Source: SZUA-36 sp963753105
GTDB taxonomy: Bacteria; Pseudomonadota; Gammaproteobacteria; Xanthomonadales; SZUA-36
Direction of reading: 5' to 3'
Length of the DNA: 64,000 nucleotides
Assembly (NCBI GenBank): GCA_963753105.1
Contig: CAVWBD010000003.1
Coordinates: 248,001-312,000, forward strand
In this document: in pieces, positions 42,491 through 49,950 of the stretch
How positions within the stretch are numbered: the first letter of the stretch is position 1
Layout: each line of letters begins with the position of its first letter
Position numbers and translations under genes: made by a program
Notes under the pieces: generated by a model
Database searches by the model: none
What the model was told of the DNA's origin: nothing
What the model saw: only the letters and a program-made list of their open reading frames with translations

Positions 42491-42759
42491 AGGGCCTGGT
42501 AATACTATGTGAATGCCCAGCGTTGGCCCTCGAAAGTGGGCAGGCAAGGCGTGATGAGTGTAGTTTGGTTACTCCAAATAAACGAATCGCAACGCCGCAT
42601 GGGCGCTTTCGAGGGCCAACCCTTCGGGGCGGGGCCATTTTCACCCATGACTGCGCTGCACTTTCGTTCATGTACCGATAGTAAACTTCACTCAGTGCGC
42701 CTTGCCCTGCACGAAAATGGCCGACGCCGATGGATATCCACATAGTGTTAACAGGCCCT
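42491..42759. repeat. 269-bp element with 21-bp terminal inverted repeats (MITE-like)
   Basis: The ends AGGGCCTGGTAATACTATGT (from 42491) and the complement of 42739-42759 (AGGGCCTGTTAACACTATGT) match at 19 of 21 positions. A perfect internal inverted repeat of 15 bp, GTTGGCCCTCGAAAG (42522-42536) and CTTTCGAGGGCCAAC (42606-42620), and a third imperfect pair (AAGGCGTGATGAG; CTCAGTGCGCCTT) make it almost wholly foldable. No coding frame inside looks real. A clear target duplication was not found. Confidence 0.75.
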
Positions 42760-42826
42760 GGTGAGCCCCTGCCGGGACTCCATGCGTTTTAAAGGGCGCA
42801 AGGATAGCGCAGTTGCCGGCTAATGC

Positions 42827-43111
42827 CTATTTTTCTATGACGGCGCCGGGATGTAATACGGTTGACAGCACCAGGTCATATTCAAAGTAAACGCTGAATT
42901 CGTTGTATTTCCAACTGGAAATAGGTGGATCGCCGACCGCGCCGCGCCGTTCATTTGGCGCACCGTACTTTGATTCGATGTCCGCTTTACTTTGCCCGTT
43001 CTTTGGCAATTCCATGCGCTCTGCCTGGCGCACTTCGTCAATGATCAGCACATCGGCATAAACGGCCTGGAATGCAAAAGCCAGCATGAAAGCCAGAACA
43101 ATCCTTGTCAT
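42827..43111 (-). CDS. Small secreted protein, function unknown
   Basis: 94 residues: a signal peptide (MTRIVLAFMLAFAFQAVYA) then DVLIIDEVRQAERMELPKNG, MSK-like QSKADIESKYGAPNERRGAVGDPPISSWKYNEFSVYFEYDLVLSTVL. The segment KADIESKYGAPxxR...WxYxxFxVYFE resembles the SmpA/BamE-type turn where a KxxVxxxxGxP motif precedes a W-Y-F strand, so a small periplasmic lipoprotein-like fold is plausible. No lipobox is seen. I have met similar proteins near rsgA/orn in gammaproteobacteria but do not know a function. Confidence 0.68.
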   Translation of the reverse strand: MTRIVLAFMLAFAFQAVYADVLIIDEVRQAERMELPKNGQSKADIESKYGAPNERRGAVGDPPISSWKYNEFSVYFEYDLVLSTVLHPGAVIEK

Positions 43112-43222
43112 TGTCTTTCTCCACTGCAGTCTGTAGTTCAGGGGCGATCAGAATAACACAAAAAAGTAATAGTCAACTAATCCTGAGAACGGCGCAGGCG
43201 AGCGGCGGGGTGGCGACCAAGA

Positions 43223-44128
43223 CTACTCGTTCTGCTCCAGCAAACGCAGGTAGGCATCAAAGCGCCACTGCCGGATATGTCCGTCCGTAACTGCCTGTTT
43301 GATGGCGCAGTCGGGTTCCGAAGCGTGCAGGCAATTGTTGAACCGGCATTGCCCGAGCCACGGCTTGAATTCAACAAAGCCGGCGGCGAGTTCGTCCTGT
43401 TCCAGCTTCCAGATGCCGTACTCCCACACACCGGGTGAGTCGATCAGGAAGCCGCCACCGGTGAACTGGTACATTATGGTCGTGGTCGTGGTATGTGTGC
43501 CTTTACCGGTTGCATCCGACAGGGCGCCGGTCTGGATTTCGAGATCGGGTAACAGCTGGTTGATCAAAGACGATTTGCCGACACCCGATTGCCCAACCAG
43601 GATGCTGGTCCGGTTGCGTAGCACCGGGTGCAGGTCCACGATGCCCGGGGAACCCTTACACGAGGTGCGGATGACGTTATAACCAAGCTCCACGTAATCC
43701 TGCATGTGTGACAGCACATCCGCACCAGCCGCAGTTTCATCGGCCGGGACTTCCAGGTCCACCTTGTTCAGTACGATCACGGGCTCTATGCCAAGACTGT
43801 GTACAGCCAGTAAATAGCGTTCCATCAGGTCCCGGGAGGGCAGGGGCCGAGCGGCTACCACGATCAATACCTGGTCGAGGTTGGCGGCGATGACGTGCTG
43901 GCGCTGACGTTCATCCGCACGCACAAAACAGTTCCTGCGTTCCAGTACGGATTCAACCACCAGGGAGGCATCGTCAGCGACATCGACCATGACCCGGTCG
44001 CCGCAGAAGGGCCGGCCGACCTTGCGCCGGAACTTGCAGTGCTTGCTGGAACCGTCTTCCAGCAAGACGACACCGTGGCTGCCATAGGACACCTGCACCA
44101 GGGCCTGGGCGGGGAATTGGATTGTCAC
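43223..44128 (-). CDS. rsgA: Ribosome small-subunit-dependent GTPase RsgA
   Basis: 301 residues. RsgA assists late maturation of the 30S subunit. An N-terminal OB fold (GVVLLEDGSSKHCKFRRKVGRPFCGDRVMVD) precedes a circularly permuted GTPase with G4 NKVD (VLNKVDLEV), then G1 GQSGVGKSSLINQLL and G3 DSPGV. The C-terminal zinc finger region is CRFNNCLHASEPDCAIKQAV. It is divergent from orn (oligoribonuclease), a common neighbour. Confidence 0.95.
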   Translation of the reverse strand: MTIQFPAQALVQVSYGSHGVVLLEDGSSKHCKFRRKVGRPFCGDRVMVDVADDASLVVESVLERRNCFVRADERQRQHVIAANLDQVLIVVAARPLPSRDLMERYLLAVHSLGIEPVIVLNKVDLEVPADETAAGADVLSHMQDYVELGYNVIRTSCKGSPGIVDLHPVLRNRTSILVGQSGVGKSSLINQLLPDLEIQTGALSDATGKGTHTTTTTIMYQFTGGGFLIDSPGVWEYGIWKLEQDELAAGFVEFKPWLGQCRFNNCLHASEPDCAIKQAVTDGHIRQWRFDAYLRLLEQNE

Positions 44129-44261
44129 TTGGACTTGTCATGGCAGCACATGTCCCTATTGTAACCGCCCTTGGGCCTGTTAATACCAACCAGGTCCTAA
44201 ATTCAGCATGGCGAAACCTTGCCTGGAATTGTATAGTTCGCAAAACACGTAAATTTTTAAT

Positions 44262-44825
44262 ATGAGCTCTGAAAAAAGCAAACGACTAATATGGGTTGAC
44301 CTGGAAATGACCGGGTTGGATACCGTCAACGACTCGATTCTCGAAATCGCGACCATCGTCACCGACAGCGAGTTGAACGTGCTGGCGGAGGGGCCGGTTC
44401 GCGCCATCCAGCAGCCCGAGGAAGTACTCAAGACGATGGACGAATGGAATCGGACCCACCACACCGATTCCGGGCTCTGGCAGCGTGTCGTGCACAGCCG
44501 CTTCAGCATGCGCGATGCGGAGCAGGCCACGATAGAATTCCTGGACCAATGGGTAAAAAAGGGTGTTTCACCAATGTGCGGCAACAGCATCTGCCAGGAC
44601 CGCAGGTTCATGCACCGCCTGATGCCGGAACTCGAGAGTTGGTTCCATTACAGGAACCTGGATGTCTCCACCCTCAAGGTGCTGGCCAAAAACTGGATGC
44701 CGGCGGCCTTGCAGGAATACGAAAAGGAAAACCGGCACGAGGCCCTGTCCGATATCAGGGAGTCAATTCAGGAGCTGCGTTATTACCGCCAATTCATGGG
44801 TGCGCTCGGCGGCCAGGAGTCATAG
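44262..44825 (+). CDS. orn: Oligoribonuclease
   Basis: 187 residues. Orn degrades RNA dinucleotides to mononucleotides, finishing RNA turnover. The DEDDh exonuclease motifs are visible: WVDLEMTGLD (Exo I), CGNSICQDRRFM (Exo II) and NRHEALSDIRESIQELRYYR (Exo III with the final His/Asp). The ATG at 44262 is followed by SSEKSKRLIWVDLE. It is divergent from rsgA with about 130 bp between. Confidence 0.96.
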   Translation: MSSEKSKRLIWVDLEMTGLDTVNDSILEIATIVTDSELNVLAEGPVRAIQQPEEVLKTMDEWNRTHHTDSGLWQRVVHSRFSMRDAEQATIEFLDQWVKKGVSPMCGNSICQDRRFMHRLMPELESWFHYRNLDVSTLKVLAKNWMPAALQEYEKENRHEALSDIRESIQELRYYRQFMGALGGQES

Positions 44826-44959
44826 ATTCCGCTACCTGCGCCGAGGTACGCCTCGAACTTCTCCTAAGTTTTTCCTGTAGGATAATCTCGGTTTCCGGTT
44901 GATTGACGAATCTGCGTATATATTTAGGGCAGGGAATTTTGCTTAACAGAGAAAATTGA

Positions 44960-46549
44960 ATGGGTGAGAAACATTCGGGTTGGAGTGTTTATTTCGAGGA
45001 ACTGAAGCGCCGCAAAGTCGTGCGGGTTGCTGTTGCCTATATCGTCGGTGCATGGTTGTTGCTACAGGTCGCCGATGCCACTTTCGAACCGCTTAATTTG
45101 CCATCGTGGTCAACCACGATGGTCCTGTGGTTGCTGATCCTTGGCTTCCCGGTAGCCTTGATCCTGGCCTGGGCGCTTGAAGTCACACCGGAGGGAATCC
45201 GCCGTACCAAGAAGCGCCGCAAACCAGTGCGACCGGCAGCCAAGGCCCCGGGCATCCAGGCGGAACCTTCTATCGCAGTTCTTCCATTTGTGGATATGAG
45301 TCCGGACAAGGACCAGGATCATTTTTGCGAGGGCATGGCCGAAGAAATCATTAATTCCCTGGCCAGGATTCAAGGCGTCCAGGTAGCCTCCCGGACCGCT
45401 TCGTTCCAGTTCAAGGATACGACGATGGACATCGATACTATCGGCGAACGTCTGAACGTCAACACCGTGCTCGAGGGTAGCGTACGCAAGGCGGGTGAGC
45501 ACCTGCGTGTGACAGCGCAGTTGATCAATGTCGAAGATGGTTACCACATCTGGTCTGAAGGTTTCGATCGTGAATTGAAGGACGTGTTTGGCATCCAGAA
45601 AGAGATCGCCGAAAACGTGGCCAAGGCATTCAAGCTCTCGTTGGCTCCAACCGCGGATGAAGCCGTTGAGAAACAGCCGACGCAGAATATGGAAGCCTAC
45701 GAGTTTTACTTGCGCGGCCGGCGCCATTTCTACCAGTTCAGTGATTATGGCTGGAAAAAGGCCCGCGAGGAGTTTTCCCACGCCATCGATCTCGATCCTG
45801 ACTACGCACTGGCCTACGCCGGGCTGGCAGACTGTTTTTCTTTTATATACATGTATGCCGACAGTGCGGTGTCGGTCCGGCTACAGGCCGAAACCAACAG
45901 CCGCCTGGCATTGCAACTGGCGCCGGAGCTTGCCCAGGTGCACGCATCACGCGGCTTGGCGCTATCCTATAGCACACGTCAGGACGAGGCGGAAAAGGCG
46001 TTTGAGCGGGCCGTGGAGTTGGATCCAAAGCTGTTTGAAGCCTACTACTATCACGGCCGGCATGCTTTCACGAAAGGCAAGCTCGACAGGGCGGCGGGGT
46101 TGTTTGAAAGAGCCACAGAAGTACGACCCGACGATTACCAGGCCCTGGCTTTGCTGGCCCAGGTCTACCGGGCGCTGGGACAGGAAGACAAGCGCAACGA
46201 TGCCAGGGCGCGCACCCTGGACGTCATCGAGAGACGCTTGCAAACCACGCCAAACGACGCACGGGCACTGTGTTTCGGTTCAGTAAACCTGTTGGAAGCA
46301 GGACAAACAGAAAAGGGCATGGAGTGGCTGGAGCGCGCCAAGACCAGCCAGGGGGACGATGCGCTCAACCTGTACAACGTCGCGTGCGTTTATTCCAATA
46401 TCGGTGAAATTGAGCTGGCCCTGGATTGTCTGGAAAAGAGTATCCGCAAGGGCATGGCCGAGCTCGATTGGATGATGAATGACAGCGACCTGGACAACCT
46501 GCGTGACCATCCACGCTTCAAGGCCCTGCTGCCCGAAGACCGGAAGTAG
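44960..46549 (+). CDS. Membrane-anchored TolB-like/TPR protein
   Basis: 529 residues. An N-terminal juxtamembrane motif (VYFEELKRRKVVRVAVAYIVGAWLLLQVAD) is followed by a second helix (TTMVLWLLILGFPVALILAWAL). A TolB-type domain with SIAVLPFVDMSPDKDQDHFCEGMAEEIINSLARI comes next, then ARTASFQFK-like and LEGSVRKAGEHLRVTAQLI. Several TPR repeats occupy the C-terminal half (ALAYAGLADCFSFIYMYADS; AEKAFERAVELDPKLFEAYYYHGRHAF). The same N-terminal layout occurs on adenylate cyclases and kinases, but no catalytic domain is present. It is probably a scaffold or sensor; the function is unknown. Confidence 0.8.
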   Translation: MGEKHSGWSVYFEELKRRKVVRVAVAYIVGAWLLLQVADATFEPLNLPSWSTTMVLWLLILGFPVALILAWALEVTPEGIRRTKKRRKPVRPAAKAPGIQAEPSIAVLPFVDMSPDKDQDHFCEGMAEEIINSLARIQGVQVASRTASFQFKDTTMDIDTIGERLNVNTVLEGSVRKAGEHLRVTAQLINVEDGYHIWSEGFDRELKDVFGIQKEIAENVAKAFKLSLAPTADEAVEKQPTQNMEAYEFYLRGRRHFYQFSDYGWKKAREEFSHAIDLDPDYALAYAGLADCFSFIYMYADSAVSVRLQAETNSRLALQLAPELAQVHASRGLALSYSTRQDEAEKAFERAVELDPKLFEAYYYHGRHAFTKGKLDRAAGLFERATEVRPDDYQALALLAQVYRALGQEDKRNDARARTLDVIERRLQTTPNDARALCFGSVNLLEAGQTEKGMEWLERAKTSQGDDALNLYNVACVYSNIGEIELALDCLEKSIRKGMAELDWMMNDSDLDNLRDHPRFKALLPEDRK

Positions 46550-46649
46550 ATTTTACGTGGTTTATCTGGCCTCGTCTGCCGGCTTGACGGGTTGGTTCCC
46601 CGCTAAACTCGCTGCCCTGGTGCGTATCAATCCAATGACGGACAACTGA

Positions 46650-47807
46650 GTGCTTCACATGCCTGGCAATCACCGACAAAAAATCTACCTGGACTTCAAT
46701 GCAAGTGCCCCTGTTGACCCCGCAGTGGCAGATGTCATGCGAGAACACCTCGAGAGCGCCTTCGGCAACCCTTCCAGCGCACACTGGGCGGCCAAACCGG
46801 CCCGTGCGGCGGTCGAGAAGGCGAGGAGCCAGGTCGCCGGTTTGCTTGGATGTGACCCGGGCGAGATCGTTTTTACCAGTGGCGGAAGCGAGTCCGACAA
46901 CCTGGCGATCAAGGGCGTGTTGCAGGGGCGCCGTGACGCGCACATCATCACGACGGTGGTGGAACACCCCGCCATACTGGAACCCTGCCGCTATATGGAG
47001 CGTCGCGGCGCACAGGTCACCTGGCTGGATGTTGATGCGGCCGGGCAGCTTGACCCAGACGATCTACGCAAAGCCATCCGGGCGAATACGGCGCTGATCA
47101 GCATCATGCACGCCAATGGCGAGGTTGGCACGATCCAGCCCATTGCTGAATGCTCAGGCATTGCCCGTGAACACGGTATCCCGTTTCACACCGATGCTGC
47201 CCAGTCCGTTGGCAAGATACCGGTTAACGTCAATGACCTCGGCGTCGACCTGCTTTCAATCGCCGGACACAAGCTGTACGCGCCCAAGGGTATCGGGGCA
47301 CTCTATGTGCGTAACGGTATAAAACTGGAACCACTCGTACACGGAGCCGGCCACGAGGGCGGACGGCGTGCGGGTACCGAGAGTGCGATGCTCACTGCTG
47401 CGCTTGGTAAAGCCTGTGAACTGGCCAGTGACCTTTCCGGCATGGTTAGGATAAAGACACTCGGGGACCGGCTCTGGTCGTTACTGCATGCTGCACTGGG
47501 CGAGCGCGTGGTGCTTAACGGTCACCCACAGGAGCGCCTGCCCAACACGCTGTACCTGTCGTTCCCGGGTTGTGTTGGCGCCGAGATCCTGGCGGCAATT
47601 CCCGAAATCGCAGCTTCCACCGGCTCGGCCTGTCATACGGGTATGGTGGAGATGTCCCCGGTACTAAAGGCCATGGGTATATCAGAGGAACGCGGGACAG
47701 GGGCGATACGTTTCAGCCTGGGGCGGACCACGACTGAGCAGGAAATTAACCGGGTGGCGGAGCGTGTTATCCGGTATGTGGAAGAAATGCCAAATGCGTT
47801 GGATTGA
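46650..47807 (+). CDS. Cysteine desulfurase (IscS/NifS class V aminotransferase)
   Basis: 385 residues from GTG 46650 (an ATG three codons later is an alternative). It takes sulfur from cysteine as an enzyme-bound persulfide. Motifs are IYLDFNASAPVDPAV, FTSGGSESDNLAIKG, HANGEVGTIQPI, HTDAAQSVGKI, the PLP lysine in SIAGHKLYAPKGIGALYVR, and the mobile catalytic Cys loop ASTGSACHTG. The short SACH loop places it near IscS/NifS, but without an isc cluster. A SufU-like scaffold is encoded 7 kb away. The sulfotransferase-like gene follows at 47812. Confidence 0.9.
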   Translation: MLHMPGNHRQKIYLDFNASAPVDPAVADVMREHLESAFGNPSSAHWAAKPARAAVEKARSQVAGLLGCDPGEIVFTSGGSESDNLAIKGVLQGRRDAHIITTVVEHPAILEPCRYMERRGAQVTWLDVDAAGQLDPDDLRKAIRANTALISIMHANGEVGTIQPIAECSGIAREHGIPFHTDAAQSVGKIPVNVNDLGVDLLSIAGHKLYAPKGIGALYVRNGIKLEPLVHGAGHEGGRRAGTESAMLTAALGKACELASDLSGMVRIKTLGDRLWSLLHAALGERVVLNGHPQERLPNTLYLSFPGCVGAEILAAIPEIAASTGSACHTGMVEMSPVLKAMGISEERGTGAIRFSLGRTTTEQEINRVAERVIRYVEEMPNALD

Positions 47808-47811
47808 TAGT

Positions 47812-48417
47812 ATGTCTGAGACTATTGTTGTACTGGGTTCGTTTGGAAGTGGGACTACAGCTGTAACAAAGGCGCTCTCAATCCTGGGTTGTCACACTTG
47901 CCCGCCGCATTTGAAAACCAACGATCCACGTACACCAAACGCCTACGAGCCTGTCAGTTTACGAGACATAATCATTTCTGATTTCGATGAGAGCAATATG
48001 CGATTCAGAGGACTGGACCGCACCTCAATGCCCAGTATTCTCAAAATTTGGCTCGCAGGCGAAAAAGCGCAGACCGAGCGGCCTGTTGCAGTGAAATTGC
48101 CCCTGCTATGTTTTTATGTGCCTGAATTAGTAGCTGTTTGGAACCCGGTTTTCATTTTGGTTCAAAGGTCGCTTGAAGACATTGAGAAATCCCGTTTACG
48201 ACGTAATTGGCCACCCTACCTCGGCGCTGCTGGCGCCAAAGTAGCGTACAAAACGGTTCTCAACGCTTTAGAAGTCTTGGAGCAAGACTATCTCACTGTT
48301 ACATACAGTGATTTGACGAAAAAATCAGAACAAGCAATCGGACGAATAATCGATTGGACAGGCCTTTCACCAGGATTGGAAGCCAGGGCGAGGGCGGTTG
48401 AAAGTGTGACGAGGTGA
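47812..48417 (+). CDS. Sulfotransferase-like P-loop protein, low GC
   Basis: About 201 residues from ATG 47812. It opens TIVVLGSFGSGTTAVTKALSILGCHT, the 5'-phosphosulfate-binding loop (GSxxSGTT) of sulfotransferases. A second element, FILVQRSLEDIEKSRLRRNW, resembles the 3'-phosphate-binding RxxxxxxxS region. The end (GRIIDWTGLSPGLE) is typical for the family. Its base composition is clearly more AT-rich than the genes before and after it, and a duplicated tRNA-Ser tail lies just beyond its stop. Acquisition by transfer is likely. Substrate unknown. Confidence 0.68.
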   Translation: MSETIVVLGSFGSGTTAVTKALSILGCHTCPPHLKTNDPRTPNAYEPVSLRDIIISDFDESNMRFRGLDRTSMPSILKIWLAGEKAQTERPVAVKLPLLCFYVPELVAVWNPVFILVQRSLEDIEKSRLRRNWPPYLGAAGAKVAYKTVLNALEVLEQDYLTVTYSDLTKKSEQAIGRIIDWTGLSPGLEARARAVESVTR

Positions 48418-48442
48418 TTAAGTGTTAATTCCCGCGCCCTTT

Positions 48443-48520
48443 GGGATATGGGTTCTCATCCCACCCACAAATAGAAACCCGCCTGATGGCGGGTTCATTA
48501 TTTGGCGGAGAGGGCGGGAT
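48443..48520. repeat. Direct repeat of the tRNA-Ser 3' end and terminator, copy 1
   Basis: This 78-bp stretch recurs at 48619-48696 (offset 176 bp) with a single visible mismatch. It contains the tRNA-Ser terminator hairpin (AACCCGCC/GGCGGGTT) and the acceptor-stem and T-arm beginning of the tRNA (GGCGGAGAGGG, CGGGAT), but not the rest of the tRNA. Confidence 0.82.
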
Positions 48521-48615
48521 AGATTCGCACCATCCCTGGTGCTCACCTTTCAGGCGTACTCATTTTTTTCGCACGTCCCAATCGGCTTTCCTGCCGATTG
48601 GTCGAACCTGATCCC
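48516..48615. repeat. Structured tRNA-associated element, copy A
   Basis: It begins GGGATAGATTCGCACC and ends GTCGAACCTGATCCC. Hairpins: GCACCATCCCTGGTGC (48527-48542), a weaker middle one, and AATCGGC/GCCGATT (48580-48599). It has the same three-hairpin layout and end motif as copies B and C. Confidence 0.6.
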
Positions 48616-48618
48616 TCC

Positions 48619-48769
<151 letters not shown>

Positions 48770-48869
48770 GGGAGTGGAAACGGAATGGTACCGTATTTTG
48801 CTAAATCAGGGGCAGGGTAAAGTGTTGGGGTCAACCCCAATAATTACTCCATTCATGTGAAATCCACCA

Positions 48870-48962
48870 GGGGATAGACTCGGACCATCCATGGTCCTCG
48901 CCGCAAGGGCTTCTCGCTTTGCTCGAAGTCCAAACTGGCTATCCAGCCAGTTTGTCGACCCC
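48870..48962. repeat. Structured tRNA-associated element, copy B
   Basis: It starts GGGGATAGACTCGGACC and ends GTCGACCCC. Hairpins: GGACCATCCATGGTCC (48882-48897), CTTCTCG...GAAG (48910-48928) and AAACTGGC/GCCAGTTT (48932-48953). Confidence 0.6.
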
Positions 48963-48977
48963 AGTCGAGCTTCGCTA

Positions 48978-49062
48978 GGGGATGAACGAAAACCGTCCCT
49001 GGTTTTCGCCCTGCGGGCGCACTTCGTGCGTTCAATTCGCTCCCGGCGAATTAGTCGAACCC
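48978..49062. repeat. Structured tRNA-associated element, copy C
   Basis: It starts GGGGATGAACGAAAACC and ends AGTCGAACCC. Hairpins: CGAAAACC/GGTTTTCG (48987-49008), CGCAC/GTGCG (49018-49030) and AATTCGC/GCGAATT (49034-49052). Confidence 0.6.
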
Positions 49063-49114
49063 TTAAATCACGCTACGCGCGATTAGCCCCGAACCACTTT
49101 GAGACCACAAACAA

Positions 49115-49143
49115 AAAAGCCCCACCTTTTCAGGTGAGGCTTT
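49115..49143 (-). terminator. Terminator of the tRNA-Ala/tRNA-Glu unit
   Basis: On the minus strand AAGCCTCACCT, loop GAAA, AGGTGGGGCTT followed by TTTT. It follows tRNA-Glu by about 10 bp. Confidence 0.8.
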
Positions 49144-49152
49144 CATATTTGG

Positions 49153-49225
49153 CGTCCCCTAGGGGATTCGAACCCCTGTTGCCGCCGTGAAAGGGCAGTG
49201 TCCTAGGCCTCTAGACGAAGGGGAC
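49153..49225 (-). tRNA. tRNA-Glu (anticodon TTC)
   Basis: 73 nt without CCA: GTCCCCT/AGGGGAC acceptor stem, D-arm TCGTCTAGAGGCCTAGGA, anticodon loop CCTTTCA with TTC, and T-loop GTTCGAATC. The CCA is not encoded at its end. It follows tRNA-Ala by 5 bp in the same transcription unit. Confidence 0.95.
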
Positions 49226-49230
49226 ATATT

Positions 49231-49306
<76 letters not shown>

Positions 49307-49390
49307 GCAAGGCGCGTGATCTTACGCAGTTTGACACTCGCTGTCAAACCAAAATACCACTTTAAGGTCAATTCCTTGTCTGGCCCTGCT

Positions 49391-49864
49391 TCAGGCGATT
49401 CTGTCGTCGGCGGGTTGCATGCTTTTCATGCTGTGTCCCTGGTGTAAAAGATAGCCCAGCCACTTGTCCAGCGTGCGGTTCTGACGCCAGCTGCGCTGGA
49501 ACAAATGGTGCTGTGGATACCACGGGTGGGCCTCGCGGTTGAAGCCCTGTTCCGGGTTGAATGCAGTGACCTCGGCAAGGCGTGCGTCGTTATACATGCG
49601 GATGTGCGCATCCGGTGAAACCTCGGTTTCATCGCCCGTTTCAAACTGGTAGGTCAAACGCAGGAAATGGGTGTAGGGGTGACGTTCGAGGATGTCCATT
49701 CTCAGTACCGGTGATCCGGGCACTTTTGATTGAAACGAATCGTAATACGCCACCTGCTCGGGCAACAGCAACTGCAGTTGCCGGTATATCTCCGTCTGCA
49801 GATCCTGCAGGCGCTTGAGCCTGGGGCGTACCAGGAGGCCGGTTTTTTCCCTGAATGAAACCAT
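49391..49864 (-). CDS. DUF1249 family protein (YqiB-like)
   Basis: About 157 residues from ATG 49864 (MVSFREKTGLLVRPRLKRLQDLQTEIYRQLQLLLPE). The longer frame would begin inside the neighbouring terminator. The pattern YTHFLRLTYQFE, DAHIRMYNDARLAEVTAF, HPWYPQHHLFQRSWRQNRTLDKWLGYLLHQGH matches the conserved core of DUF1249 (E. coli YqiB). The family is cytosolic with no assigned reaction, often near nudF and cpdA, neither of which is here. Confidence 0.83.
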   Translation of the reverse strand: MVSFREKTGLLVRPRLKRLQDLQTEIYRQLQLLLPEQVAYYDSFQSKVPGSPVLRMDILERHPYTHFLRLTYQFETGDETEVSPDAHIRMYNDARLAEVTAFNPEQGFNREAHPWYPQHHLFQRSWRQNRTLDKWLGYLLHQGHSMKSMQPADDRIA

Positions 49865-49896
49865 CGAAAAAAGCATAACACAGCTGGCAGCCGTCA

Positions 49897-49925
49897 AAAA
49901 AAAGGCCCGGCGGGGAGCCGGGCCA
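49897..49925 (-). terminator. Terminator of the DUF885 gene
   Basis: On the minus strand GGCCCGG, loop, CCGGGCC followed by a run of eight T. It separates the DUF885 gene from DUF1249. Confidence 0.85.
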
Positions 49926-49950
49926 ATGCGTTTAACACCTGAGGCAGGTG

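Noticed and set aside
42489..42743. An 84-codon minus-strand frame
   Set aside because: It coincides with the palindromic element and is composed of its inverted repeats; no homology pattern of a protein.
48816..48845. GGGGTCAACCCC palindrome considered as a terminator of the tRNA-Ser unit
   Set aside because: It lies upstream of the minus-strand tRNA and has no T tract.
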